Notes: generated from the sequence alone by a model not told the origin. A stretch of DNA of 64,000 nucleotides from Simiduia sp. 21SJ11W-1 (GCF_024138675.1 NZ_CP090959.1:3646001-3710000), one strand, 5' to 3'; numbered from the stretch's first letter, positions 1-10,034 are shown. Numbers and translations: made by a program.

Positions 1-361
1 CTGGGATGCCCCCACCCGTATTCCGAACGCCGCAGGCTACATGAAAGGCGTGGTGAATATTAGGGGCCTTGTGATCCCCATTATCGATTTACGCATTTTA
101 TTTGGCGTTGGCGAGCCCACCTACAACGCCACCACGGTGGTGGTGGTATTGGCGATTCACACAGCCCAAATCGATCGCACCATGGGCTTTGTGGTAGATG
201 CGGTGAGTGATGTGCTGGATGTTGATGCCGAGAAAATCAAAAAAAATTGCAGCCTTAGCGGCACTGTGTCTGAAGCCTATATTCGTGGGCTTGTGAATTC
301 AGGTAAAGACGTCGTGACGCTGCTCGAAATTGAGCGCCTGATCAGGCTGGATAGGGAGTAA
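1..361 (+). CDS. cheW: CheW chemotaxis coupling protein, 5' end outside window
   Basis: CheW is an SH3-like scaffold that joins the kinase CheA to chemoreceptors at the cytoplasmic array. The window opens inside the gene: frame 2 is open from the first base (W-D-A-P-T-R-I-P...), so the ATG at 41 is internal. The visible 119 residues hold the typical CheW segments GVVNIRG, VIPIIDLR and the GFVVDAVSDV strand. The first 241 bases are almost identical to part of the other cheW at 35168-35701 (2 mismatches, at 154 and 231), after which the two abruptly diverge. The gene ends 4 bp before the next cheW-like start, so they are one operon. A cheA probably lies just upstream, by analogy with the second cluster; this is inference. 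Confidence 0.93.
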   Translation, partial: WDAPTRIPNAAGYMKGVVNIRGLVIPIIDLRILFGVGEPTYNATTVVVVLAIHTAQIDRTMGFVVDAVSDVLDVDAEKIKKNCSLSGTVSEAYIRGLVNSGKDVVTLLEIERLIRLDRE

Positions 362-364
362 ACC

Positions 365-865
365 ATGACAGAAGCCTCACATGAGTACCTCACATTTCTA
401 TTAGGTGACGGCGAGTATGGCGTAGATATTCTCTGCGTACAGGAAATCATGGTACTCACACCCACAACGGAAATTCCAGGCGTACCAGACTACATAAAAG
501 GCGTGATTAATCTGCGCGGCGTCATTGTACCCATAGTGGATTTACGCAACCGCTTTGGCCTGCGGGAGAAACCTTACGATGCCACTACCGTCGTGATAGT
601 GCTGCGCACCCAGCAAGCGGGTCGCAATGTGGTGCTTGGCATAGTGGTAGACGCCGTATCGGAAGTCTACAAGCTCTCGGATGCCGATTTAAAAACCGCA
701 CCGGATTTTGGCGAAGCCATAGACAGCCGTTTTATACACTCGCTGGCTGCCATTGAAGATCAAATAATCGTATTGCTAGACACCCACAAATTGCTGGATG
801 TGAAAGAGCTCTACAAGGTTACCCAGCGTGCCGTACCCGCGGCAGAACTTGGAGGCGCTGCATGA
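365..865 (+). CDS. cheW: CheW-like coupling protein
   Basis: A second CheW-domain protein of 166 residues, normal length for the family. It shows the paired motifs [16 protein letters not shown] and [13 protein letters not shown], and is clearly diverged from the preceding cheW. Start ATG at 365 follows GGGA in the end of the previous gene. The stop overlaps the receptor start as ATGA at 862-865, a sign of translational coupling. Two different CheW proteins beside one receptor may allow mixed arrays or receptor-specific coupling (inference). It could also be a CheV-like protein without receiver, but no receiver domain is present. Confidence 0.92.
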   Translation: MTEASHEYLTFLLGDGEYGVDILCVQEIMVLTPTTEIPGVPDYIKGVINLRGVIVPIVDLRNRFGLREKPYDATTVVIVLRTQQAGRNVVLGIVVDAVSEVYKLSDADLKTAPDFGEAIDSRFIHSLAAIEDQIIVLLDTHKLLDVKELYKVTQRAVPAAELGGAA

Positions 866-3639
866 ATGCAGAGCAAGTGGCATTGGTGCGCAAGGGTTGG
901 AGCCAGCTGGCGCCTCATGCAGAGCGCGCATCGAACGTATTTTTGGAAACCGTTGTTAAGCACGACCCAAGCCTTAGCCACCTGTTTGAGGGTTCGATTA
1001 CAGAACGCGGTGCAGAGCTCGTTGAATCACTCGACACAATAATTTCAGCACTGGATGACGAAAAAGAATTAGCAGCGCAGTTTATGAACATCGGCCAGCA
1101 ATACACACCCTACGGTGTATTGCCTGACCACAGCCCAGTAATAAAACGCTCGCTGATGGAAACACTGGAAGAAATACTGGGCAAAAAATTTGATGACGAT
1201 GCATACCTGGCCTGGAGTGCATTTTATAACCAAGCAACCGACATATTGAATTCAATCGACGCGCAGGAAGAAGTCGCCGCCGATGAAACACCCGAAGAGG
1301 ACGATACAATGGCAAAGTCTGGCGACAACGATGGCCTGAAGCTGTTAGAGAGCGCAATTAACAATACGCTAACTGCAATCATGATGGTTGATAGGGATCT
1401 GGTGATCACCTATGTCAATAAAGCAACCATGGCGCTGTTTCGTAAGCACGAGAAAACCTTCCAGTCTATTTGGCCTGGTTTCTCGGCATCGGAAGATTAC
1501 ATGATAGGCAAGTGCATAGACGACTTTCATAAAAAGCCAGAGCACCAGCGACGGATACTTAACGACCCATCCAACCTGCCTTACCGGACAGACATTCAAG
1601 TGGCAGATCTCATTATTGAGCTGAATGTATCTTCAATTATGGGCGATGACGGAAGCTACATCGGCTGCACGTTGGAGTGGAACGATGTTACCGCAATCCG
1701 CGAAACAGAAGACCGTGGGGTTCGATTACAAGGCGCGGTAGATCAATCTACCACCGCCCTCATGATGGTTGATCGAAACTTTGAAATTACCTACATGAAC
1801 CAGGCAAGCCTCAAGCTACTTAAAGAGCACGAAGCGGTATTTCAGAAAAAGTGGCCCACCTTCAGAGCAGACGAGTCCTTCATGATGGGCGCCTGCATTG
1901 ATATGTTCCATAAAAATCCCGCGCATCAACGAAAGATGCTGGATGACCCTTCCATATTGCCTTACACCACCGACATTCACATTGAAGATTTAACCTTCTC
2001 GCTGGGTGTATCAGCCATTTATTCACGCACAGGCGACTACATAGGCAACTGCCTGGAGTGGAGCGATGTAAGCGAGCTGCGTAAGCGCCAGTTGGAAGTG
2101 GGCAGGCTAAGCTCTGCCGTAGAAGGCATGACAACCAACCTGATGATGGCAGACACCAAAGGCAACATTGTCTATATGAACCCCTCGGTTGGACAAATGC
2201 TGAAAAAGCGCGAGGCAAAAATACAAACTGTGCTGCCCTCATTCCGGGTAGATAAAATTGTGGGCACCAACTTCGACTCCTTCCACAAAAACCCGGCCCA
2301 CCAGCAAAACCTGTTGGGCAACCCCGACAACCTTCCCTACCAGAATGACATCGCACTCGCGGGCTTGGAGTTTAACCTCACAGCTATTGCACTGCGCGAC
2401 AGCGATGGCAAGCATGTGGGTACGGCCGTTCAGTGGGTAGACAATACAGAAGAAAAAGATGCTCAGCGCCAAATCGGCGCGCTGATTAACGCGGCGATTG
2501 AAGGCAATCTGGATAAGCGCATAGATACCTCAAGCTATGAAGGCTTTATGAAGGATCTGGGCGATGGTATCAACAAGTTGATGGATACCATTGTTGAGCC
2601 CGTTAACAATACCATCGACATCATCCAGTCCCTTTCCCAGGGTGACGTCAGCCGCAATATGGATGGAGAATACGGCGGTCAGTTTTTGGCGCTTTCCAGT
2701 GCTATTAACGAATCCATGAATAACCTGCGCAACATGGTGTCCGAGATCCGCTCGGCTTCCAACAATGTGTTCAGTGCTGCCCGCGAAATTGCAGAGGGCA
2801 ACAACGACCTCAGCCAACGCACAGAAACCCAGGCATCAAATCTTGAAGAAACCGCCTCCGCCATGGAGGAACTTACCACCACTGTGCAACAAAATGCTGA
2901 AAATGCCAGCGAAGCCACCAAACTCGCAAGCGGAGTGATGGATAGGGCCAGCAACGGTGGCACAGTGGTTAAAAGCGCTGTGCAAGCCATGGAAGACATC
3001 AATCGCTCCAGCCGCAAAATCTCAGACATCATTGGCGTAATTGATGAAATTGCCTTCCAAACCAACTTGCTGGCGTTGAACGCCGCCGTTGAGGCCGCCC
3101 GCGCCGGCGAACAAGGGCGGGGCTTCGCAGTAGTAGCAGCTGAAGTGCGCAATCTCGCACAACGCTCCGCCGCCGCCGCCAAGGAAATCAAAGGCCTGAT
3201 TAACGACAGCGTAGAGGCCGTAGGCAAAGGTAACAAACTGGTAGACGAAACCGGCCAAACTTTTGGTGAACTGGTTGAGGCGGTAAAGGAAGTGGTGGCG
3301 ATGATCTCCGATATCGATTCCGCCAGCAAAGAGCAAGCCGCCGGCATTAATGAAATCAGCCAGGCCGTGGCACAAATGGATGAAATGACACAGCAAAATG
3401 CCGCACTGGTAGAAGAGGCATCCGCATCCAGCCGCGCCATGGAAGATCAGGCCCAACAGCTGCTCGAACAGGTAAGCTTCTTCAGTACCGGGGAAGAAGA
3501 CACTCAGGTTGCCCAGGCCAGCCCTCGCACCAAAACCACTGCGCGCAGGCCTGCCAACGGCGCTGCCGCCCGGGCACAAAGGCCCGCCCGCGCGGGTGGC
3601 CAAGCTAAAGCATCAGATGAGGAGTGGGAGGAATTTTGA
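862..3639 (+). CDS. Soluble chemoreceptor: globin-like domain + 3 PAS + MCP signalling domain
   Basis: Methyl-accepting chemotaxis protein of 925 residues without membrane segments, so a cytoplasmic receptor. Residues 1-130 follow the single-domain globin pattern ([46 protein letters not shown]), but the position of the proximal heme histidine (LG.rH..YGV in globins) is Tyr81. Residues about 158-525 are three PAS-like repeats, each with an MMVDR-like strand; all three contain an FHK.P.HQ motif. A HAMP-like linker (530-640) leads to the MCP helical hairpin, with tip [20 protein letters not shown] near residue 729. The C-terminal EWEEF resembles the CheR/CheB tether pentapeptide. Start ATG has GGAGG 6 bp upstream. 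Likely senses gas, redox or another cytoplasmic cue; the ligand is unknown. Confidence 0.93.
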   Translation: MNAEQVALVRKGWSQLAPHAERASNVFLETVVKHDPSLSHLFEGSITERGAELVESLDTIISALDDEKELAAQFMNIGQQYTPYGVLPDHSPVIKRSLMETLEEILGKKFDDDAYLAWSAFYNQATDILNSIDAQEEVAADETPEEDDTMAKSGDNDGLKLLESAINNTLTAIMMVDRDLVITYVNKATMALFRKHEKTFQSIWPGFSASEDYMIGKCIDDFHKKPEHQRRILNDPSNLPYRTDIQVADLIIELNVSSIMGDDGSYIGCTLEWNDVTAIRETEDRGVRLQGAVDQSTTALMMVDRNFEITYMNQASLKLLKEHEAVFQKKWPTFRADESFMMGACIDMFHKNPAHQRKMLDDPSILPYTTDIHIEDLTFSLGVSAIYSRTGDYIGNCLEWSDVSELRKRQLEVGRLSSAVEGMTTNLMMADTKGNIVYMNPSVGQMLKKREAKIQTVLPSFRVDKIVGTNFDSFHKNPAHQQNLLGNPDNLPYQNDIALAGLEFNLTAIALRDSDGKHVGTAVQWVDNTEEKDAQRQIGALINAAIEGNLDKRIDTSSYEGFMKDLGDGINKLMDTIVEPVNNTIDIIQSLSQGDVSRNMDGEYGGQFLALSSAINESMNNLRNMVSEIRSASNNVFSAAREIAEGNNDLSQRTETQASNLEETASAMEELTTTVQQNAENASEATKLASGVMDRASNGGTVVKSAVQAMEDINRSSRKISDIIGVIDEIAFQTNLLALNAAVEAARAGEQGRGFAVVAAEVRNLAQRSAAAAKEIKGLINDSVEAVGKGNKLVDETGQTFGELVEAVKEVVAMISDIDSASKEQAAGINEISQAVAQMDEMTQQNAALVEEASASSRAMEDQAQQLLEQVSFFSTGEEDTQVAQASPRTKTTARRPANGAAARAQRPARAGGQAKASDEEWEEF

Positions 3640-4484
3640 GCCCAGGCGCAAACCCCCACGAGCTGACTGAAGGAGACTTTCGCTATTTATGCGAACTCGT
3701 ACGCAGTGAAACCGGCATAGTTCTGGGTGAACGGAAACGCGAGATGGTGTATCGCCGCTTAATGCGGCGCATACGCGACCTGAAGCTTCCTTCATTTGCA
3801 GCTTACATTGCATTATTAAAAGCAGGAGATAAAAACGAGCTACCCGACTTCATAAACTCCATGACAACCAACCTCACCAGCTTTTTCAGGGAGGCTCATC
3901 ATTTCGAATTTCTGGCTAATACCTTTGTGCCGGAGCACAGGCAACAGTTTGGCCACAGCCGGCGGTTGCGCGTTTGGTCTGCCGGGTGTTCAACGGGTGA
4001 AGAGCCTTACAGCATCGCCATGACACTGCTCAACGCAGGCAGCTGGGGCGATTGGGATATGCGTTTACTTGCAACGGATCTCGATTCCGATGTGCTGGCC
4101 AAAGCCTCAAGCGGCCTTTATGCAATGGACAGGCTGGAAAAGGTAGACCAAAAAATTACAGAGAAGTTTTTTCTTCGCGGGCGAGGCGACGCAGCAGGAA
4201 AAGCGCTTATCAAGCCTCACATAAAGGAATACATAAGCTTCAAGCAACTCAACCTGCTTACCCAAAGCTGGCCTTTCCGCGGCCCCTTCGACGTAATATT
4301 CTGCCGCAACGTGCTGATCTATTTCGACAAAGAAACACAGGCACAAATAGTAAACCGATTTCAGGAAAAGCTACGCCCAGGTGGCTACCTAATGCTGGGC
4401 CATAGCGAAAGCATTGGCAAGCATGTGCGCGGCCTGGAAATGGTTGGGCGCACGATATTCCGCCGTTCACGGGTGGCCACATGA
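3636..4484 (+). CDS. cheR: Chemoreceptor glutamate methyltransferase CheR
   Basis: CheR transfers methyl from S-adenosylmethionine to receptor glutamates for adaptation. The N-terminal helical domain ([16 protein letters not shown]) is followed by the SAM fold with [21 protein letters not shown] and [11 protein letters not shown]. Start: TTG at 3636 overlaps the receptor stop (TTGA) and has GGGAGGA just before it; an in-frame GTG at 3624 would add four residues. The length, about 282 residues, matches CheR. It ends in an ATGA overlap with cheD. The receptor immediately upstream ends in EWEEF, a plausible docking tail for this enzyme. Confidence 0.95.
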   Translation: MSPGANPHELTEGDFRYLCELVRSETGIVLGERKREMVYRRLMRRIRDLKLPSFAAYIALLKAGDKNELPDFINSMTTNLTSFFREAHHFEFLANTFVPEHRQQFGHSRRLRVWSAGCSTGEEPYSIAMTLLNAGSWGDWDMRLLATDLDSDVLAKASSGLYAMDRLEKVDQKITEKFFLRGRGDAAGKALIKPHIKEYISFKQLNLLTQSWPFRGPFDVIFCRNVLIYFDKETQAQIVNRFQEKLRPGGYLMLGHSESIGKHVRGLEMVGRTIFRRSRVAT

Positions 4485-5125
4485 GGGGCCTTGAAGCGCA
4501 TCACGAGCAACCGCTGGCCGGATTTGAAGCGATAAATCGCTACTGGGACCAACGGCGTAACCAGGTGGTCGCAAAGATATTGCCCGGTGAATTCTACGTA
4601 AGCCTTCAAGATGAAATGATTGCCACCACACTTGGCTCCTGTGTGTCTGCCTGTATATGGGACGACATCAATCACGTTGGCGGCATGAACCATTTCATGC
4701 TGCCAGAAACAGAACAGCAGGCCCACCAGGTTACTTGGGGCAATATACCCAGCCAGGCTACTCGTTATGGCAATCACGCCATGGAGCACCTGATAAACAG
4801 CATTTTAAAGGCCGGAGGCAAGCGTGCCCACTTAAAGGCAAAAATTTTTGGCGGCGGCAAGGTGCTAAACCAGTGTGTAGACGTTGGCAGTCGCAATGCG
4901 GATTTTGTTGTGAAGTACTTGCACGATGAAAACATACCGATTTTGGCAGAAGACCTATATGGCGACTATGCTAGAAAGGTTCTATTTTCGCCCATTAGCG
5001 GTCAAGCTTTTCTAAGAAAACTCTATAGTTTCAATAACAATACCCTAGCACAGCGCGAACAACGCTACGGCATGAAGCTGAAGACTGAACGTCTAGAAGG
5101 ACAAGTGGAGTTGTTTAATGACTGA
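4481..5125 (+). CDS. cheD: Chemoreceptor glutamine deamidase CheD
   Basis: CheD deamidates receptor glutamines to glutamates, creating methylation sites. The 214-residue protein carries the family motifs TTLGSCVSAC, with catalytic Cys54, and GGMNHFMLP, with catalytic His71, plus AKIFGGG. Its start overlaps the cheR stop (ATGA) and its end overlaps the cheB start by 8 bp. The protein ends in EGQVELFND; the membrane MCP-like protein two genes downstream ends in GDIELF, so the two may share a docking peptide (inference). No CheC is seen in the window. Confidence 0.95.
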   Translation: MRGLEAHHEQPLAGFEAINRYWDQRRNQVVAKILPGEFYVSLQDEMIATTLGSCVSACIWDDINHVGGMNHFMLPETEQQAHQVTWGNIPSQATRYGNHAMEHLINSILKAGGKRAHLKAKIFGGGKVLNQCVDVGSRNADFVVKYLHDENIPILAEDLYGDYARKVLFSPISGQAFLRKLYSFNNNTLAQREQRYGMKLKTERLEGQVELFND

Positions 5126-6182
5126 GACCAAGATAAAAGTACTTATAGTGGATGACTCTCGGCTCGTCAGGGACATTTTACGCAGCATATTCCTTATGGA
5201 TAAATCCATGGAGGTTGTGGGATCCGCCGTAGATCCGATAGATGCCCGGGAAAAAATAAAATCACTAAACCCTGATGTCATCACCCTCGACATAGAAATG
5301 CCGAAGATGGACGGCCTGACCTTCTTGAGAAACCTCATGAGGTTAAGGCCCACGCCGGTTGTGATGATTTCCACACTCACCGAAAAGGGTGCAGACGCCA
5401 CATTGCAGGCGTTGGAGCTTGGCGCAATAGATTTCATCGCCAAACCAAAAATCAAGATTGAGAGCGAATTTCCAGCCCTTGCCGATGAAATACTGAGAAA
5501 AGTGCGCTGCGCAGCGCGGGCCAAGGTAGCCCCCTTTCAACCGCCGGAAAAGCCCTCAGCGCCTGTGGCGGTGACTGCCGGCGGCCTGGCCTGCGACCTG
5601 CTCGCTATTGGCGCGTCAACCGGCGGTACAGAAGCCATAAAAACCGTGCTGCTGGCCCTACCCGCCAACGTGCCGCCTATTGTTATTGTGCAACACATGC
5701 CTCCGGGGTTTACTCAATCTTTCGCGAACCGATTGAACGAACTGTTGCCCTTTGATGTCATTGAGTTCTCAGGCCGCAACGAGCCGCTAAAGCCCGGCGT
5801 TGTATACCTTGCCAATGGTGCTGAACACATGATTGTTGAAACCCACCGCGGCCTGCTTACGGCCTCTGTGGACGACGGCGCTCCGGTAAACCGGCACAAG
5901 CCTTCTGTAGATGTGCTGTTTCGCTCTGTGGCTAAACTGCCTGAGTTGCGCACTATTGGCGTCATCCTTACAGGCATGGGAATGGATGGTGCAAAAGGCC
6001 TGCTAGACATGCGCCAGGCAGGAGCTCACACCATCGCACAAGACAAAGAAAGCTCTGTGGTTTGGGGTATGCCGCGCATTGCCTCTGAGATAGGTGCTGC
6101 TGAGCTCGTGCTCCCCCTCAACAAAATCGGCACAGCAATTGGCAACCGGTTATTTGCAAGCCGCCGGGGAGAAGCACTATGA
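5118..6182 (+). CDS. cheB: Chemotaxis response regulator / protein-glutamate methylesterase CheB
   Basis: CheB removes methyl groups from (and can deamidate) chemoreceptors when phosphorylated by CheA. Residues 1-125 form a receiver with acidic pair Asp12/Asp13, phospho-acceptor Asp58 in [10 protein letters not shown] and the lysine of IAKPK. After a short linker the methylesterase domain shows the triad Ser167 (IGASTGGTE), His193 (QHMPPGFT) and Asp290 (GMGMDGAKG). The 354-residue length is typical. It overlaps cheD by 8 bp and the next gene by 4 bp (ATGA), so the operon is tightly coupled. No CheY or CheZ gene lies in this cluster within the window. Confidence 0.96.
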   Translation: MTETKIKVLIVDDSRLVRDILRSIFLMDKSMEVVGSAVDPIDAREKIKSLNPDVITLDIEMPKMDGLTFLRNLMRLRPTPVVMISTLTEKGADATLQALELGAIDFIAKPKIKIESEFPALADEILRKVRCAARAKVAPFQPPEKPSAPVAVTAGGLACDLLAIGASTGGTEAIKTVLLALPANVPPIVIVQHMPPGFTQSFANRLNELLPFDVIEFSGRNEPLKPGVVYLANGAEHMIVETHRGLLTASVDDGAPVNRHKPSVDVLFRSVAKLPELRTIGVILTGMGMDGAKGLLDMRQAGAHTIAQDKESSVVWGMPRIASEIGAAELVLPLNKIGTAIGNRLFASRRGEAL

Positions 6183-7372
6183 ACCATTGGTTAACCGCAG
6201 CTAAACCCTTTGCACCTTTCGCCGCCGCTGCGTTAGTAGGGCTTGCGCTTAACATACTCTGGCCTTCTGCCTGGATGGGCTGCCTGAGTGTACTGGCGCT
6301 GCTGGGATGGCACTTATTGGGGCGCGTCAATGGAGAATCAGACGCTCAAAGTAAGCCGCTTGAAGAGGAGCTCAATCACAGTGAGATTGCCGATATTTTG
6401 CAAGAAATTGGCAATCAAGTTGATCACATCATGCTTGAGGAAACAGGCAATATTGAAGACAGCGTAAACCGCATTCAAACACTGGTAGCGGAATCTATTG
6501 TGATTTTGCAGCAAAGCTTTAAGAAAATACTTAGCCATACCGAGGTTCAATCCAATTCTGCACAAGAGCTTGTCGCGCGCATAACAGGCCAGGATGAGCA
6601 CGACAAAGACAAACTCCTCATACGCGATTTTATTGAAAAAACAGATGAAATAATACAGCACTATGTAGATCTTCTGGTTCTGGTAAGTGAAAAAAGTGTT
6701 GGTGCCGTTCACAAGATATCCGACATGACCCGCGACATGGAAAGCATGTTTTCAATACTTGATGATGTACAAAAACTTGCTGCACAAACAAATCTACTTG
6801 CGCTGAATGCAGCCATAGAAGCGGCTCGTGCAGGCGATGTTGGCCGAGGCTTTGCGGTAGTTGCCGGCGAGGTAAGATCACTTTCCGAAACATCATCCCA
6901 ACTCAATGAGCAGATTCGTAAAAACGTAGAAGCTGCAAAATCAAGAGTAAGCGAAGTACGCTCGGTAGTGGGAGAGATAGCAAGCCTGGACTTAAACGCG
7001 GCTATTGAAGGAAAGGTTTCCATTGATGAAATGCTTTCAAACATAGAAGAACTGAATCAAGACACGCAGGTAATCCTTCACGAGCTAAACGACAAAAGCA
7101 AGAGTATTCACAAAGAGGTATCTGACTCCATAAGAGCACTCCAATTTGAGGATATTATTACCCAACTATCTGATCACATTGGCCAAAGGCTAACACACAT
7201 TAAATCCATATCAAAAACAGCAGAGGTGGACGGAAATGCACTAAAAGATCAACGTACACTGGTTGGCATTAGAGACAGCATAAGATTTCAACGTGAAAAT
7301 TTTACCAGCAAGAAAATAGAGCAAAAGGTCATGCAATCCTCTATGGATGAAGGCGACATAGAGCTATTTTAA
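6179..7372 (+). CDS. Membrane-anchored MCP-like signalling protein with a CheZ-like C-terminal motif
   Basis: A 397-residue protein with two N-terminal hydrophobic helices (about 9-27 and 33-50) joined by a very short loop, so there is no periplasmic sensor domain. The rest is cytoplasmic and has an MCP tip: [20 protein letters not shown] and [14 protein letters not shown]. The hairpin is short, and no WEEF-type tether is present. Near the C-terminus [17 protein letters not shown] resembles the D-x-x-x-Q helix of the CheY phosphatase CheZ; that function is only inferred. It ends GDIELF. It could be an array organiser, adaptor or phosphatase rather than a true receptor. Start overlaps the cheB stop. 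Confidence 0.85.
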   Translation: MNHWLTAAKPFAPFAAAALVGLALNILWPSAWMGCLSVLALLGWHLLGRVNGESDAQSKPLEEELNHSEIADILQEIGNQVDHIMLEETGNIEDSVNRIQTLVAESIVILQQSFKKILSHTEVQSNSAQELVARITGQDEHDKDKLLIRDFIEKTDEIIQHYVDLLVLVSEKSVGAVHKISDMTRDMESMFSILDDVQKLAAQTNLLALNAAIEAARAGDVGRGFAVVAGEVRSLSETSSQLNEQIRKNVEAAKSRVSEVRSVVGEIASLDLNAAIEGKVSIDEMLSNIEELNQDTQVILHELNDKSKSIHKEVSDSIRALQFEDIITQLSDHIGQRLTHIKSISKTAEVDGNALKDQRTLVGIRDSIRFQRENFTSKKIEQKVMQSSMDEGDIELF

Positions 7373-7383
7373 CGAGGGCATTT

Positions 7384-7674
7384 ATGGCAATAAGATACGA
7401 AACAAATGGTGATACACTCATCATCCATCTGGATAATAAATTCGACTTTGACTCAGTAGAGGAATTCAGAGACACATATAAAGGAACCACACCTAAGGCT
7501 GTGACCGTAAATTTTGCCAACACAAGCTATATGGATAGCTCAGGCCTTGGCATGCTACTGAACATGCATCGCACACTGGGCGATGCAACAACCATTACGC
7601 TTGCCAATTGTCAGCCTGCAGTAAAAAGAATTTTGGCAATCTCGCGCTTTGAGAATTTTTTCAGTGTAACCTGA
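7384..7674 (+). CDS. STAS-domain anti-sigma factor antagonist (HsbA-like)
   Basis: Single STAS domain, 96 residues, of the SpoIIAA/HsbA type. The loop YMDSSGLGMLL has the conserved serine (Ser53 by alignment with SpoIIAA) whose phosphorylation state switches partner binding. It lies 11 bp after the MCP-like gene and 1 bp before a receiver-PP2C-kinase gene that would phosphorylate and dephosphorylate it. In Pseudomonas aeruginosa the equivalent pair HsbA/HsbR links FlgM/FliA and a diguanylate cyclase to motility; the same role here is inference from domain order. Confidence 0.88.
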   Translation: MAIRYETNGDTLIIHLDNKFDFDSVEEFRDTYKGTTPKAVTVNFANTSYMDSSGLGMLLNMHRTLGDATTITLANCQPAVKRILAISRFENFFSVT

Positions 7675-7675
7675 A

Positions 7676-9334
7676 ATGAATATTCTAATCATTGAAGATG
7701 CCTTGGCAGATCTTGATCTTCTGGCAAATACTTTAAAAGACTTTGGCTACCCCGTATCTGCATTCGAAAGTGGTGAAGCTGCCATAGAGCACCTTTTAGC
7801 CAGCGGTGAAAAACCAGACCTGGTACTTACAGATATCGGCATGCCAGGCATGGATGGCTATGAAGCCGCAAAGAAGATTAAGTCTATATTTAGAGACGGC
7901 CACATACCCATAGTATTTCTTACCGCAAGAAACGACATCAAAACACTAAAAAAATGCTTGAAAATTGGTGACGATTTTATAAGCAAGCCATTGATTCCGG
8001 AAATATTAGAAGCAAGAATTGCCGCACATCTTCGTACTAGCGGGCTATATAGAACGCTAAAAAACCAAGCACAGGAGCTACAGACATTCCGCGCCAGAGT
8101 AGATGAAGAGTTTCGTATAGTTGACAGAATCTTCGAAAACTACATTAGCGGCAGCACCGTTGGATTTCCTAATGTCAGACTACACATGTCAGCCATGTCT
8201 GCTTTTAATGGCGATGTTCTTTTATCAGCCCTAGGACCTGCCGGTAGCTTCTACATAATGATTGGCGACGTTACTGGTCACGGCCTGCCGGCTGCAGTTG
8301 CAGCTATCCCTACCTACAGCACATTTAAAACCATGGCCACTAAGGGGTTGCCGGTAGGCACTATTGCCTATGAGATCAACGAAGGCCTCATTTCGGTTAT
8401 GCCGGCAGATATGATGATGGCCGCACTGATCATGCGCATTGACAAATCTGGCCAAGAAGCGACCGTCTGGAGTGGCGGCATGCCACCTATGATTGTACTA
8501 GACAAAAACAGCCATATTACACAGCGAATTCACGCCACACATGCCCCATTATCTATGCTGCCGGGTAAAAAGTTCTCACGTGACATACAACATTACACAT
8601 TCGACCTAGGCGATAGAATTTATCTATACACAGACGGCATTGAAGAAGCAGAGGGCGAATTCGGCACAATGTTTGGTGAAACCGAACTTGTAAACTCTCT
8701 GGTTGGCTCTGTAGATCCATTTGAAAGCCTACTGAATGATGTAGAGAACTTTCGCTCTGGTGAGAAGCAAAATGATGATGTAACACTACTTGAATTTACT
8801 TGCAAACCTCTTGAGGCATGCCTAATGACAAGTATTCAGAAAGCAAAAAACATCATACCCTGGCACTTTGAAACCACACTCACCAAAGATCACTTTATTA
8901 ATGCCGAGCCTGCACCAGCGTTAGCCAAAATGCTGGGATCTGTAAATGGAATTGAGCGACATCAGGATATTATTTCCACTGTGCTTTCTGAGCTCTACGC
9001 GAACGCACTAGATCATGGGCTATTGAAGCTAGACTCTACATTAAAAGAAGAGGACGACGGATTTTTTCAGTTCTACGAGCTAAGAAAGCAACGCCTGAGT
9101 GAGCTAAAAAATGGATGGATAAAAATCACTCTTGATTGCTATAGCACAGATGATGGCGCCACCGTATACATAACCCTGCAAGACAGCGGTGAGGGTTTCG
9201 ACACCCAAAAAGTCCTCAATCATTGCGGCAGCCAATTGCTCTCAGGGCGCGGCATCGCTTTAATTAAGTCCCTCGCAGATGAGCTGAAGTACAGCAATAA
9301 CGGTACCTGTGCCAAGGTTCGCTTCGACATTTAA
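7676..9334 (+). CDS. Receiver - PP2C phosphatase - HATPase partner-switch regulator (HsbR-like)
   Basis: A 552-residue cytoplasmic three-domain protein. Residues 1-120 are a receiver with Asp53 in LTDIGMPGMDG and the SKP lysine. Residues about 160-390 are an SpoIIE-type PP2C phosphatase with GDVTGHGLPAA, WSGGMPP and YLYTDGIEEA. Residues about 400-552 are a GHKL kinase of the anti-sigma type, with N-box ELYANALDHG and GEGFD/GRGI boxes. It probably dephosphorylates and phosphorylates the adjacent STAS protein according to its own receiver state. The architecture is the same as P. aeruginosa HsbR. It is the last gene of the operon; an 80-bp gap follows. Confidence 0.9.
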   Translation: MNILIIEDALADLDLLANTLKDFGYPVSAFESGEAAIEHLLASGEKPDLVLTDIGMPGMDGYEAAKKIKSIFRDGHIPIVFLTARNDIKTLKKCLKIGDDFISKPLIPEILEARIAAHLRTSGLYRTLKNQAQELQTFRARVDEEFRIVDRIFENYISGSTVGFPNVRLHMSAMSAFNGDVLLSALGPAGSFYIMIGDVTGHGLPAAVAAIPTYSTFKTMATKGLPVGTIAYEINEGLISVMPADMMMAALIMRIDKSGQEATVWSGGMPPMIVLDKNSHITQRIHATHAPLSMLPGKKFSRDIQHYTFDLGDRIYLYTDGIEEAEGEFGTMFGETELVNSLVGSVDPFESLLNDVENFRSGEKQNDDVTLLEFTCKPLEACLMTSIQKAKNIIPWHFETTLTKDHFINAEPAPALAKMLGSVNGIERHQDIISTVLSELYANALDHGLLKLDSTLKEEDDGFFQFYELRKQRLSELKNGWIKITLDCYSTDDGATVYITLQDSGEGFDTQKVLNHCGSQLLSGRGIALIKSLADELKYSNNGTCAKVRFDI

Positions 9335-9414
9335 CTTCTTCACAAGCCATTCACTCGCCGTTCAGGTTGCAGGCGCTATAAATAGCGCACTGATAACGCC
9401 TGGAGGGCAAGACT

Positions 9415-9960
9415 ATGAAAACCCTTTTTACTGCAGCTACAACCCTCGTTCTTTGCGGCCTGACCCAAAGCGCTTTGGCCGCCAGTGACGCCGGCCTGTA
9501 CCTTGGCGGCTCGATTGGCAACGCACAAATGGACTTCGACAGTTTTGACAATTTGGTAGATGACAACGACACAGGCTACAAGATCTTCGGCGGCTACAAC
9601 TTCGGCTTTTTGCCAGGTATTAGCCTAGGTATAGAAACAGGCTTTACCGATTTCGGCAGTGTAGAAGGTGAGCTACAAGGGCTGCCGGCGCGCTTTGATA
9701 ACACTGCCTGGCAGGCGCATCTTGTAGGCGGATTAGACTTAGGGCCACTGGGAATTTTCGCCAAGGCCGGCGTTAACCATTGGCAAACCAAATTTCAATA
9801 CGGCAGCTTTTCTGACAAAAATACCGGCTCAGATCCAGCTTACGGTATTGGCGCAACCCTTGAGGTAGATGCATTGCAATTGCGCGCAGAATACGAGCAA
9901 CTGGATTTCGAGGATGCCAAAATGGACTTTTACAGTGTAGGGGCAAGCTTTCGCTTCTAA
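9415..9960 (+). CDS. Small outer-membrane beta-barrel protein
   Basis: 181 residues with a clear signal peptide (about residues 1-22, cleavage after SALA). The mature part alternates aromatic and glycine residues (LYLGGSIGNAQMDF, GYKIFGGYNFG, AHLVGGLDLG) and ends in GASFRF, the C-terminal aromatic signal for outer-membrane insertion. This is the OmpA-like/OmpX-size beta-barrel pattern, eight strands by length. GGAGGG lies about 10 bp before the ATG. It is a single gene, convergent with the PEP-CTERM gene. Substrate or adhesin role unknown. Confidence 0.85.
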   Translation: MKTLFTAATTLVLCGLTQSALAASDAGLYLGGSIGNAQMDFDSFDNLVDDNDTGYKIFGGYNFGFLPGISLGIETGFTDFGSVEGELQGLPARFDNTAWQAHLVGGLDLGPLGIFAKAGVNHWQTKFQYGSFSDKNTGSDPAYGIGATLEVDALQLRAEYEQLDFEDAKMDFYSVGASFRF

Positions 9961-9992
9961 CCAACACAGGTTCAACAACTTAATCTAGACAT

Positions 9993-10020
9993 ATGGCCAC
10001 CCGCTAAAACGGGCGGCCAT
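9993..10020. terminator. Hairpin between convergent genes
   Basis: Inverted repeat ATGGCC...GGCCAT continued inward by CCCG/CGGG after one mismatch, with loop CTAAAA. It lies between the ends of the barrel gene and the PEP-CTERM gene. No T-run follows on either strand, so termination efficiency is uncertain. Confidence 0.45.
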
Positions 10021-10034
10021 GTTACAGCGCGAAA

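Noticed and set aside
2679-3440. 253-codon minus frame opposite the chemoreceptor
   Set aside because: A shadow of the highly regular Ala/Glu-rich MCP helices; its sequence is low-complexity Ser/Ala and the same appears opposite the second receptor (37689-38147).
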